Assembly (NCBI RefSeq): GCF_041434935.1
Contig: NZ_CP107964.1
Location: 5,687,001 to 5,751,000, forward strand
Direction: 5' to 3'
Length of the DNA stretch: 64,000 nucleotides
From: Kitasatospora sp. NBC_00374
GTDB lineage: Bacteria; Actinomycetota; Actinomycetes; Streptomycetales; Streptomycetaceae
Shown here: positions 52,862 to 64,000 of the stretch, piece after piece
How the letters are laid out: each line of letters starts with the position of its first letter
Numbering within the stretch: position 1 is the first letter of the stretch
Program-made: the position numbers and the translations under genes
The notes under the pieces: model-generated
Seen by the model: only the letters and a program-made list of their open reading frames with translations
The model's database searches: none
What the model was told of the DNA's origin: nothing

Positions 52862-53325
52862 GCACCACCCAGCGTCCGCCGGTGGACATCCTGATCAACC
52901 GGATCGACCCGGACCTGCCGCTGCCCTCCTACGAGCACCCCGGTGACGCCGGTGCCGACCTTCGCACCACGGTCGACGCGGAGCTCGGCCCGGGCGAGCG
53001 CGCGGTGCTGCCCACCGGTGTCGCCATTGCGCTACCGGACGGTTACGCGGCGTTCGTCCACCCGCGGTCGGGACTGGCAGCTCGTTGCGGCGTTGCACTG
53101 GTGAACGCCCCAGGGACGGTCGATGCCGGGTACCGTGGTGAGATCAAGGTGATCGTCGTCAATCTGGACCCGCGCGAGGGGGTCAGCTTCCGCCGAGGGG
53201 ACCGCATCGCCCAGCTGGTGATCCAGCAGGTCGAGAAAGCGCGGTTCCACGAGGTGGCCGAGCTGCCGGGGTCGGTACGTGCCGCGGGTGGGTTCGGGTC
53301 GACCGGTGGCCACGCCGCGGTCTAG
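52858..53325 (+). CDS. dut: dUTP diphosphatase
   Basis: A 155-residue trimeric dUTPase removing dUTP and giving dUMP. Conserved motifs in order: HPGDAGADLRT, FVHPRSGLAARCGV, NAPGTVDAGYRGEI, RRGDRIAQLVIQQV and the C-terminal Phe/Arg motif AAGGFGSTGG. The start overlaps the thioesterase stop, so the two are translationally coupled. It works with tdk in pyrimidine nucleotide supply and genome uracil control. Confidence 0.96.
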   Translation: MSTTQRPPVDILINRIDPDLPLPSYEHPGDAGADLRTTVDAELGPGERAVLPTGVAIALPDGYAAFVHPRSGLAARCGVALVNAPGTVDAGYRGEIKVIVVNLDPREGVSFRRGDRIAQLVIQQVEKARFHEVAELPGSVRAAGGFGSTGGHAAV

Positions 53326-53403
53326 CATGCCCGCGGTCTCGCAGTAGCCGAGCAGGTATTCGCTTCGGACCTGGATCCGTCCGGGCCGGGAAGGACAGTG
53401 ACC

Positions 53404-54204
53404 GTGTTCCGTCGTCGCCACAAGAGCGAGGACGCTGTCGAGCAGCTCGCCGAGGACGCCAACAGCGCCGACGAGACGGCCGATGACGTCGAGGACTTCG
53501 CCGAGAGCGAGAACGACGCCGAGCAGGACCCGGCCGACCGGGTCGGTCTGCCGCCGGCGCCCCGTCCGGACGGTCCCTGGGACGTCTCCGAACTGGAGAA
53601 CCCCGAAGAGGGCCGCGTCGACCTGGGTGGCCTGCTGGTCCCCGGGGTCGAAGGAATGGAACTCCGGGTGGAGGTGGCCGGAGACGCGATCGTCGCCGCC
53701 ACGCTCGTGCTCGGTAACAGTGCGATCCAGCTGCAGGCCTTCGCCGCGCCCAAGTCCGAGGGCATCTGGGGCGAGGTTCGCGAGGAGATCGCCAACGGCA
53801 TCACCGCCCAGGGCGGCCTCATCGAGGAGGAGGAGGGCGCCCTGGGCTGGCACCTCCGCGCCCAGGTCCCCGTACAGCTGCCGGACGGCACCCAGGGTGT
53901 CCAGCTGGTTCGCTTCGTGGGCTGCGACGGACCGCGGTGGTTCCTGCGCGGTGTGATCTCCGGCCAGGCCGCGGTGCAGCCGGAGATGGCCGGCATTCTG
54001 GAGCAGGTCTTCCAGCAGACGGTCGTCGTCCGCGGTGAGACCCCGATGGCGCCGCGCGACCCGATCGTGCTCAAGCTCCCCGAGGACGCCCAGATGGTCG
54101 CCGACGGCGGCCCGGGCACCGGTGGGGAGGAGGGCGGAAGCCGCTACGGGAGCGCCCCCCTCGACCCCTTCGCCCGCGGCCCGGAGATCACCGAGGTCCG
54201 CTGA
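53404..54204 (+). CDS. DUF3710 family protein
   Basis: A 266-residue conserved actinobacterial protein, usually next to dut. The first 60 residues are highly acidic and disordered; the DUF3710 domain (about 65-225) begins GPWDVSELENPEEGRVDLGG and contains FAAPKSEGIWGEVREEIA and CDGPRWFLRGVISGQAA. No catalytic motif known. The second of two nearby GTG codons (53404) is chosen because AAGGA is eight bases upstream, against two for the first (53398). A very strong terminator follows. Confidence 0.9.
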   Translation: MFRRRHKSEDAVEQLAEDANSADETADDVEDFAESENDAEQDPADRVGLPPAPRPDGPWDVSELENPEEGRVDLGGLLVPGVEGMELRVEVAGDAIVAATLVLGNSAIQLQAFAAPKSEGIWGEVREEIANGITAQGGLIEEEEGALGWHLRAQVPVQLPDGTQGVQLVRFVGCDGPRWFLRGVISGQAAVQPEMAGILEQVFQQTVVVRGETPMAPRDPIVLKLPEDAQMVADGGPGTGGEEGGSRYGSAPLDPFARGPEITEVR

Positions 54205-54216
54205 GCAACAGCCCTG

Positions 54217-54247
54217 TCGCCCCCGCCGGCCCGACCGGCGGGGGCGA
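54217..54247 (+). terminator. terminator of the dut-DUF3710 operon
   Basis: TCGCCCCCGCCGG (54217-54229) pairs perfectly with 54235-54247 over a 5-base loop, followed by TTT. It shields the rRNA promoters. Confidence 0.92.
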
Positions 54248-54316
54248 TTTGCTCGGGAGGGCCCGAGCCCCGTACAGTTCCGGAGTCGCACCGCGAGGGG
54301 CGGCCGAAGCAAATCA

Positions 54317-54439
54317 GATGAATGACACTCCGGAAATCGGAGCGGAAAGCCTCTGATAAGCTGAGAAACGAAAGACCGGCGAGTCGGGTGAATGAAACTC
54401 CGGAAAACGGAGCGGAAAACATCTGGTAAGCTGGGAAAC
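54317..54439 (+). promoter_or_regulatory. duplicated rRNA promoters, 70-bp period
   Basis: Two about 53-bp direct repeats (54317-54369 and 54387-54439) differ at about seven positions. Each has TAAGCT as -10 (54357-54362 and 54427-54432) and, over the -35 region, a palindrome CTCCG-5-CGGAG (54328-54342 and 54398-54412). Tandem promoters upstream of rRNA operons are known in Streptomyces; the palindrome is an additional feature. Confidence 0.7.
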
Positions 54440-54682
54440 ACGAACGAAGCGCCCGGAGGGCCCGCTGGAAGGCGGTCCGAAGGAAGTGTCCGTTCCTTGA
54501 GAACTCAACAGCGTGCCAAAAGTCAACGCCAGATATGTTGACATCCCCGGCCGGTCCTTTCTGGAGCGGTTGGAGATTCCTTTAGTAACAAAACACTAGC
54601 GAGGACGCAGTGCGCGGGGCCGCCCTATTCCGGTGGTTGCCGTGCCGCTCAACGCGAGTGGTTACCGGATGACCGGTAGACA
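54440..54682 (+). promoter_or_regulatory. 16S rRNA leader with processing/antitermination elements
   Basis: The leader contains CCTTGAGAACTCAACAG (from 54496), similar to TTGAGAACTGCACAG before 23S, suggesting a shared boxA or processing signal, and an inverted repeat GTCAAC-9-GTTGAC (54523-54543) whose right arm also spells TTGACA. Confidence 0.6.
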
Positions 54683-59609
<4,927 letters not shown>

Positions 59610-59694
59610 AGTTGCTCGCGTCCACTGTGTTGTTCTGAAACAACGACCCCGCACCGTTTGGTCACGGGTGTGGTGCGGTTGACAGTTTCATAGT

Positions 59695-59811
59695 GTTTCG
59701 GTGGTCATAGCGTGAGGGAAACGCCCGGTTACATTCCGAACCCGGAAGCTAAGCCTCAAAGCGCCGATGGTACTGCAGGGGGGACCCTGTGGGAGAGTAG
59801 GACGCCGCCGA
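59695..59811 (+). rRNA. rrf: 5S ribosomal RNA
   Basis: About 117 nt beginning GTTTCGGTGGTCATAGCG and ending GACGCCGCCGA(AC), with the loop A/B/C segment CGCCCGGTTACATTCCGAAC intact. The 5' and 3' ends pair as expected. Confidence 0.97.
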
Positions 59812-59825
59812 ACAATCTTTCAGAG

Positions 59826-59856
59826 AAGCCCCTCCCGGGTCACCCGGGAGGGGCTT
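59826..59856. terminator. rRNA operon terminator
   Basis: AAGCCCCTCCCGGG (59826-59839) pairs perfectly with 59843-59856 across a 3-base loop, followed by TT: an intrinsic terminator that can also serve the convergent VOC gene. Confidence 0.95.
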
Positions 59857-59889
59857 TTCGCGTTCCCGGACCGGACCGGCCGGGCCGGA

Positions 59890-60687
59890 TCAGCCGGTGA
59901 GGACGGCGAACTCCGCCCCCTGCGGGTCGGCGAGGCGGGCGCAGCGACCGAGCCCGGGCGTGTGGCGGGCAGGCGTGCGGAGTGTCGCGCCGAGTCCGAG
60001 CGCGTCGGCGACGGCCTGGTCGACCTCCTTGACCTCCAGGTACGGCAGCCAGTGGGAGCGGAGGCCCGTGGCGGCCTCGGCCGGGTGGAGTTGGCGGATC
60101 CCGGCGTGCCCGTCGAGTCCGTCCGCGCCGGTTGGGCTGCCGGCGGCCCGGGTGAGCACGGTGTAGGTGCCGCCCTCGAACGGGATGTCCTGCCCCCGCC
60201 ATCCGAGGGCGCTGCGGTAGAACGCTTTGGCGGCAGCGGTGTCGGTGCTGAACAGCTCCGTCCAGCCGAGGGAGCCGGGCCCGTCCGCGAGGGTGGGCTG
60301 AGCGCCGAGGGCGAATCGGGCGCCGGTGGGGTCCGTGAAGGCGGTACTCCGGCCGGGTGAGCCCCCGGGGGGCCCCGGCAGCGGAGTTCCGCCGGCGGCC
60401 CGTACGCGTCGGACGGCGGCGGAGGTGTCCCGGACGGCGAAGGCCGGCAGCCAGGTCGCAGCGGCGTCCCGGTCGTCGGCCGGTATCCACCGTGCGACCA
60501 CCTCCTCCGCGAGCCGGAACAGGCCACCGGGGCCCGTGGCGGCGGGTTCGTGGCGCCACCCGAGCAGGGCTGCGTAGAAGGCGCCTGACGCGGCCGGCTC
60601 GGAGCTGCACAGAATGGGTGGCGCGAGCACCGGCGGCGTGCGCACGGATGGTTGGTCGGTGGTGTGGCGGGCTCCGGTCGTGGCCAT
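59890..60687 (-). CDS. VOC family (glyoxalase-like) protein, two domains
   Basis: A 265-residue protein of two VOC domains (about 22-130 and 137-262). Each repeat has the helix EPAASGAFYAALLGW or DTAAAKAFYRSALGW and a closing strand (FTDPTGARFALG; LADPQGAEFAVLTG). Function unknown; relatives bind small molecules or resist antibiotics. The ATG at 60687 has GGGAG eight bases upstream. Similar organisation to the VOC gene at 37432 but clearly diverged. Confidence 0.85.
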   Translation of the reverse strand: MATTGARHTTDQPSVRTPPVLAPPILCSSEPAASGAFYAALLGWRHEPAATGPGGLFRLAEEVVARWIPADDRDAAATWLPAFAVRDTSAAVRRVRAAGGTPLPGPPGGSPGRSTAFTDPTGARFALGAQPTLADGPGSLGWTELFSTDTAAAKAFYRSALGWRGQDIPFEGGTYTVLTRAAGSPTGADGLDGHAGIRQLHPAEAATGLRSHWLPYLEVKEVDQAVADALGLGATLRTPARHTPGLGRCARLADPQGAEFAVLTG

Positions 60688-60892
60688 GCGTGGTGCTCCC
60701 GTACTCCCGTACTCCCGTCCCCCCGTGGTCACGTGGGCTGCTGCCCTGACGCGGCCGGGCCGGGTCGGCCTCTCTGCATCGTCGGTGTCCCGCCGGCGGG
60801 CCACAACCGGGGCCGGGGAACCCCGTCCGCGGATGTCGGCGCCGAGCGGTACGGTGCGTAGCGGACGGTCACCAGTAGCGAGAGGGGGCCCA

Positions 60893-63202
60893 GTGGCCAC
60901 GCAGCAGCGACAGGCGGCTGAGCCGAGGGGAAGTCAGCCCGGTGTGCGCCCCCGGGTTCAGGCCCAGGTCCAGGCTGAGCCTCAGCCCCAGGCTCAACCG
61001 CAGCGTCAGCTCGCCCAGGTGGAGGGGGTGCTGGAGCGGATCACCTACGCGAACGAGGAGACCGGCTACACGGTGGCCCGGGTCGACACGGGGCGCGGGG
61101 CGAACGACCTGCTGACGGTGGTGGGCGCGCTGCTGGGGGCGCAGCCGGGGGAGTCGCTGCGGCTGTTCGGCCGGTGGGGGTCGCATCCGCAGTACGGCAA
61201 GCAGTTCACGGTGGAGAACTACACGACCGTGCTGCCGGCGACGGTGCAGGGCATCCAGCGGTATCTGGGGTCGGGGCTGATCAAGGGGATCGGGCCGAGG
61301 TTCGCCGAGCGGATCGTGGCGCAGTTCGGGGTGGACACGCTCGATGTGATCGAGCAGCAGCCGGGCCGGTTGATCGAGGTGCCGGGGCTGGGGCCGAAGC
61401 GGACCAAGATGATCGCGGCTGCCTGGGAGGAGCAGAAGGCCATCAAGGAGGTGATGGTCTTCCTGCAGGGTGTCGGGGTGTCGACCTCGTTGGCGGTGCG
61501 GATCTACAAGAAGTACGGCGACAGCTCGATCGGGGTGGTGAAGAACGAGCCGTACCGGCTGGCGGCCGATGTCTGGGGCATCGGGTTCCTGACGGCGGAC
61601 CGGATCGCGCAGTCGGTGGGTATCCCGCACGACAGTCCGGAGCGGGTGAAGGCCGGCCTGCAGTACGCGCTGTCGCAGAGCAGTGACCAGGGGCACTGCT
61701 ACCTCCCGGAGGAGCGGCTGATCGCCGACGGGGTGAAGCTGCTGCAGGTGGATGTGGGTCTGGTGATCGACTGCCTGGCGGAGCTGGTGACGGAGGAGGG
61801 GGTGGTGCGGGAGAGCGTGCCGGGGGCGGAGGGTCAGTCGATCACTGCGGTGTACCTGGTCCCGTTCCACCGGGCGGAGATCTCGCTGTCGAACCAGTTG
61901 CTGCGGCTGCTGCGCGCGGACGCCGACCGGATGCCGGGCTTCGCGGACGTGGACTGGGAGGCGGCGCTGGGCTGGCTGGCGAAGCGGACGGGGGTGGATC
62001 TGGCACCGGAACAGCAGGAGTCGGTGCGTCTCGCGCTGACCGAGAAGGTCGCGGTGCTGACCGGCGGTCCGGGCTGCGGCAAGTCGTTCACGGTGAAGTC
62101 GATCGTGACGCTGGCGCTGGCCAAGCGGGCGAAGGTGGTGCTGGCGGCGCCGACCGGGCGGGCGGCGAAGCGGCTGGCGGAGCTGACGGGGGCGGAGGCG
62201 TCGACCGTGCACCGGTTGCTGGAGCTGCGGCCGGGCGGCGACGCGGCGTACGACCGGGACCGGCCGCTGGACGCGGACCTGGTGGTGGTGGACGAGGCGT
62301 CGATGCTGGATCTGATCCTGGCCAACAAGCTGGTGAAGGCGGTGGCGCCGGGGGCGCATCTGCTGTTCGTGGGGGATGTGGACCAGTTGCCCTCGGTGGG
62401 GGCCGGGGAGGTGCTGCGGGACATGCTGGCGCCCGGCAGCCCGGTGCCGTCGGTACGGCTGACCAGGATCTTCCGGCAGGCCCAGCAGTCGGGGGTGGTG
62501 ACCAACGCGCACCGGATCAACGAGGGGCTGCCCCCGGTGACGGAGGGGCTGTCGGACTTCTTCCTGTTCGTGGAGGACGACACCGAGCGGGCGGCCGGCC
62601 TGACGGTGGACGTGGTGGCGCGGCGGATCCCGCAGAAGTTCGGTCTGGACCCGCGCCGGGACGTCCAGGTGCTGGCGCCGATGCACCGCGGTCCGGCCGG
62701 TGCGGGGAATCTGAACACGCTGTTGCAGGCGGCCGTCACGCCGGCGCGGGAGGGGCTGCCGGAGCGGAGGTTCGGCGGGCGGACGTTCCGGGTGGGGGAC
62801 AAGGTGACCCAGATTCGGAACAACTACGAGAAGGGGCAGAACGGCGTCTTCAACGGCACGGTGGGGGTGGTGACCTCGCTGAGCGTGGACGATCAGCGAC
62901 TGACGGTCCTGACCGACGAGGACGAGGAGGTGCCGTACGACTTCGACGAGCTGGACGAGCTGGCGCACGCGTACGCGGTGACCATCCACCGTTCGCAGGG
63001 CAGCGAGTACCCGGCGGTGGTGATTCCCGTCACTACCTCGGCCTGGACGATGCTGCAGCGGAATCTGCTCTACACCGCCGTGACGCGGGCGAAGCGACTC
63101 GTTGTGCTCGTCGGGTCGCGGAAGGCGATCGGGCAGGCCGTCAGGGCCGTCAGCGCAGGTCGGCGGCATTCGGCCCTGGATCACCGGCTGGCAACTGGAT
63201 GA
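60893..63202 (+). CDS. RecD2-like SF1B DNA helicase
   Basis: A 769-residue helicase of the RecD2/TraA-like type, not part of RecBCD. A Gln/Pro-rich start (1-40) leads to an N-terminal OB-like part (VEGVLERITYANEETGYTVA), helix-hairpin-helix repeats (GIGPRFAERIV, VPGLGPKRTKMI), then the helicase core: Walker A GGPGCGKS (about 391-398), APTGRAAKRL (Ia), VVDEASMLD (II), GDVDQLPSVGAG (III), RIFRQAQQS (IV) and VTIHRSQGSEYPAV plus YTAVTRAK (V/VI). Such enzymes unwind 5'-3' in DNA repair. GTG 60893 has AGGGGG four bases upstream. Confidence 0.93.
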   Translation: MATQQRQAAEPRGSQPGVRPRVQAQVQAEPQPQAQPQRQLAQVEGVLERITYANEETGYTVARVDTGRGANDLLTVVGALLGAQPGESLRLFGRWGSHPQYGKQFTVENYTTVLPATVQGIQRYLGSGLIKGIGPRFAERIVAQFGVDTLDVIEQQPGRLIEVPGLGPKRTKMIAAAWEEQKAIKEVMVFLQGVGVSTSLAVRIYKKYGDSSIGVVKNEPYRLAADVWGIGFLTADRIAQSVGIPHDSPERVKAGLQYALSQSSDQGHCYLPEERLIADGVKLLQVDVGLVIDCLAELVTEEGVVRESVPGAEGQSITAVYLVPFHRAEISLSNQLLRLLRADADRMPGFADVDWEAALGWLAKRTGVDLAPEQQESVRLALTEKVAVLTGGPGCGKSFTVKSIVTLALAKRAKVVLAAPTGRAAKRLAELTGAEASTVHRLLELRPGGDAAYDRDRPLDADLVVVDEASMLDLILANKLVKAVAPGAHLLFVGDVDQLPSVGAGEVLRDMLAPGSPVPSVRLTRIFRQAQQSGVVTNAHRINEGLPPVTEGLSDFFLFVEDDTERAAGLTVDVVARRIPQKFGLDPRRDVQVLAPMHRGPAGAGNLNTLLQAAVTPAREGLPERRFGGRTFRVGDKVTQIRNNYEKGQNGVFNGTVGVVTSLSVDDQRLTVLTDEDEEVPYDFDELDELAHAYAVTIHRSQGSEYPAVVIPVTTSAWTMLQRNLLYTAVTRAKRLVVLVGSRKAIGQAVRAVSAGRRHSALDHRLATG

Positions 63203-63427
63203 TCGGCCAAGGGTCCGCTACGGTCGGAGGTTGTCTTGACGTGAAGAGATTTAGGGCGGAACCTGGTCAGGTGCCGATCTTGTCCGGTTCATACCGGCTG
63301 CGGCGAGAGCTTTTGTAGGACGGGCCCCTTTCCGGCCCACCCCGAGTGCGCGGCCATCCTCCGGATGGGGGATCGTAGAGACGGTCAGGGCACTCGGAAG
63401 AGGATTCATTTCGTCGGTGAGGAAGAC
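63203..63427 (+). promoter_or_regulatory. region upstream of citrate synthase
   Basis: About 225 bases between the helicase and citrate synthase. CCGGT-tcat-ACCGG at 63284-63297 and ACCT-ggtc-AGGT at 63261-63272 are short palindromes that may be operators. GAGGA is four bases before the citrate synthase GTG. A promoter could not be set with confidence. Confidence 0.4.
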
Positions 63428-64000
63428 GTGAGCGACAAATCGGTAGTACTGCGGTACCAGGACGACGAGTTCGAGTACCCCGTCGTCGAGAGCACTGCGG
63501 GCAACGCCGGCTTCGACATCTCGAAGCTGCTCCCGCAGACCGGTCTGGTCACCCTGGACAACGGCTTCGGCAACACCGCGGCGTACAAGTCGGCGATCAC
63601 CTTCGTCGACGGTGACAACGGCATCCTGCGCTACCGCGGCTACCCGATCGAGCAGCTCGCCGAGCGCGGCAACTTCGCCGAGACCGCGTACCTGCTGATC
63701 AACGGCGAGCTGCCGACCGCCGACCAGCTTGCGACCTTCTCCAACGAGGTCACCCAGCACACCCTGCTGCACGAGGACGTCAAGCGCTTCTACCAGGGCT
63801 TCCCCCGGGACGCGCACCCGATGGCGATGCTGTCCTCGGTGGTCGGCGCGCTGTCGACGTTCTACCCGGAGAGCCACAACCCGTTCGACGCGGCCCAGCG
63901 CCACCTGTCGACGGTCCGGCTGCTGGCGAAGCTGCCGACCATCGCGGCGTACGCGTACAAGAAGGCGATGGGCCAGCCTTTCGTCTACCCGCGCAACGAC
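63428..64000 (+). CDS. gltA: citrate synthase (5' part, runs off the window)
   Basis: The first 191 codons of a type II citrate synthase, condensing oxaloacetate and acetyl-CoA at entry to the TCA cycle. Recognisable sequence: SVVLRYQDDEFEYPVVEST, then ITFVDGDNGILRYRGYPIEQLAE and HPMAMLSSVVGALSTFYPE. The catalytic His and Asp residues lie beyond the end. GTG 63428 is supported by GAGGA just upstream. No internal stop; the gene is cut by the window edge. Confidence 0.95.
   Translation, partial: MSDKSVVLRYQDDEFEYPVVESTAGNAGFDISKLLPQTGLVTLDNGFGNTAAYKSAITFVDGDNGILRYRGYPIEQLAERGNFAETAYLLINGELPTADQLATFSNEVTQHTLLHEDVKRFYQGFPRDAHPMAMLSSVVGALSTFYPESHNPFDAAQRHLSTVRLLAKLPTIAAYAYKKAMGQPFVYPRND

Overview
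The window is a very GC-rich chromosomal segment of a Streptomycetaceae actinomycete. GTG starts, strong G+C bias, whiH next to hrdB, sepH, cutRS and the actinobacterial DUF4192/DUF4193/DUF3093/DUF3710/DUF5998 genes all point there. From memory, the gene order whiH-hrdB-protease-parE ... parC-M16 pair ... ptsH-Pat-DUF5998-phosphatase ... sepH ... hemH-suhB-cutRS ... DUF4193-DUF3093 ... dut-DUF3710 follows the SCO58xx region of S. coelicolor. The 16S text (for example the AAGCACCGG stretch after the 420 loop) looks more like Kitasatospora than typical Streptomyces, but the genus call is inference. No insertion sequence, prophage, CRISPR array or tRNA gene was found.

Layout. 1-9.2 kb: DUF4192 protein, S33-type peptidase, glycogen-debranching-like protein, a Nudix/HTH regulator and an ABC ATPase-permease pair whose ATPase has lost most catalytic residues and carries a His/Asp-rich tail. 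9.3-13.4 kb: whiH with a sigma-WhiG-like promoter, hrdB and a secreted trypsin-like protease. 13.6-24.6 kb: zinc-ribbon protein, parE, a response-regulator relic, DUF485-ActP acetate uptake, a secreted pyroglutamyl-peptidase-like protein with Cys replaced by Ser, a small secreted protein, a sucrase/ferredoxin-like protein and parC. 24.9-31.9 kb: an active/inactive M16 peptidase pair, an epimerase pseudogene, rtcB preceded by a short Arg-rich ORF and followed tail-to-tail by a LAGLIDADG protein, glutaminase and HPr. 32-46.4 kb: Pat-type acetyltransferase, DUF5998, phosphodiesterase, thymidine kinase, VOC protein, sulfurtransferase, sepH, a membrane protein, lactone oxidase, MFS transporter, ferrochelatase and inositol phosphatase. 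46.5-54.2 kb: cutRS, acyl-ACP desaturase with a double palindromic operator, DUF4193, DUF3093, thioesterase, dut and DUF3710. 54.3-59.9 kb: a complete 16S-23S-5S operon with duplicated promoters. 59.9-64 kb: a second VOC protein, a RecD2-like helicase and the 5' part of citrate synthase.

Functionally this is a housekeeping and development neighbourhood: principal sigma factor, topoisomerase IV, rRNA, nucleotide metabolism, division (SepH), sporulation regulation (WhiH) and envelope stress sensing (CutRS). Many genes end in long perfect hairpins without U-tracts, as is usual in these bacteria. Several starts have a -10-like hexamer 6-7 nt upstream, suggesting leaderless mRNAs. No whole new system is evident; the most unusual items are the rtcB/LAGLIDADG locus, the degenerate His-rich ABC ATPase, the Cys-to-Ser pyroglutamyl-peptidase-like protein and several uncharacterised operators.
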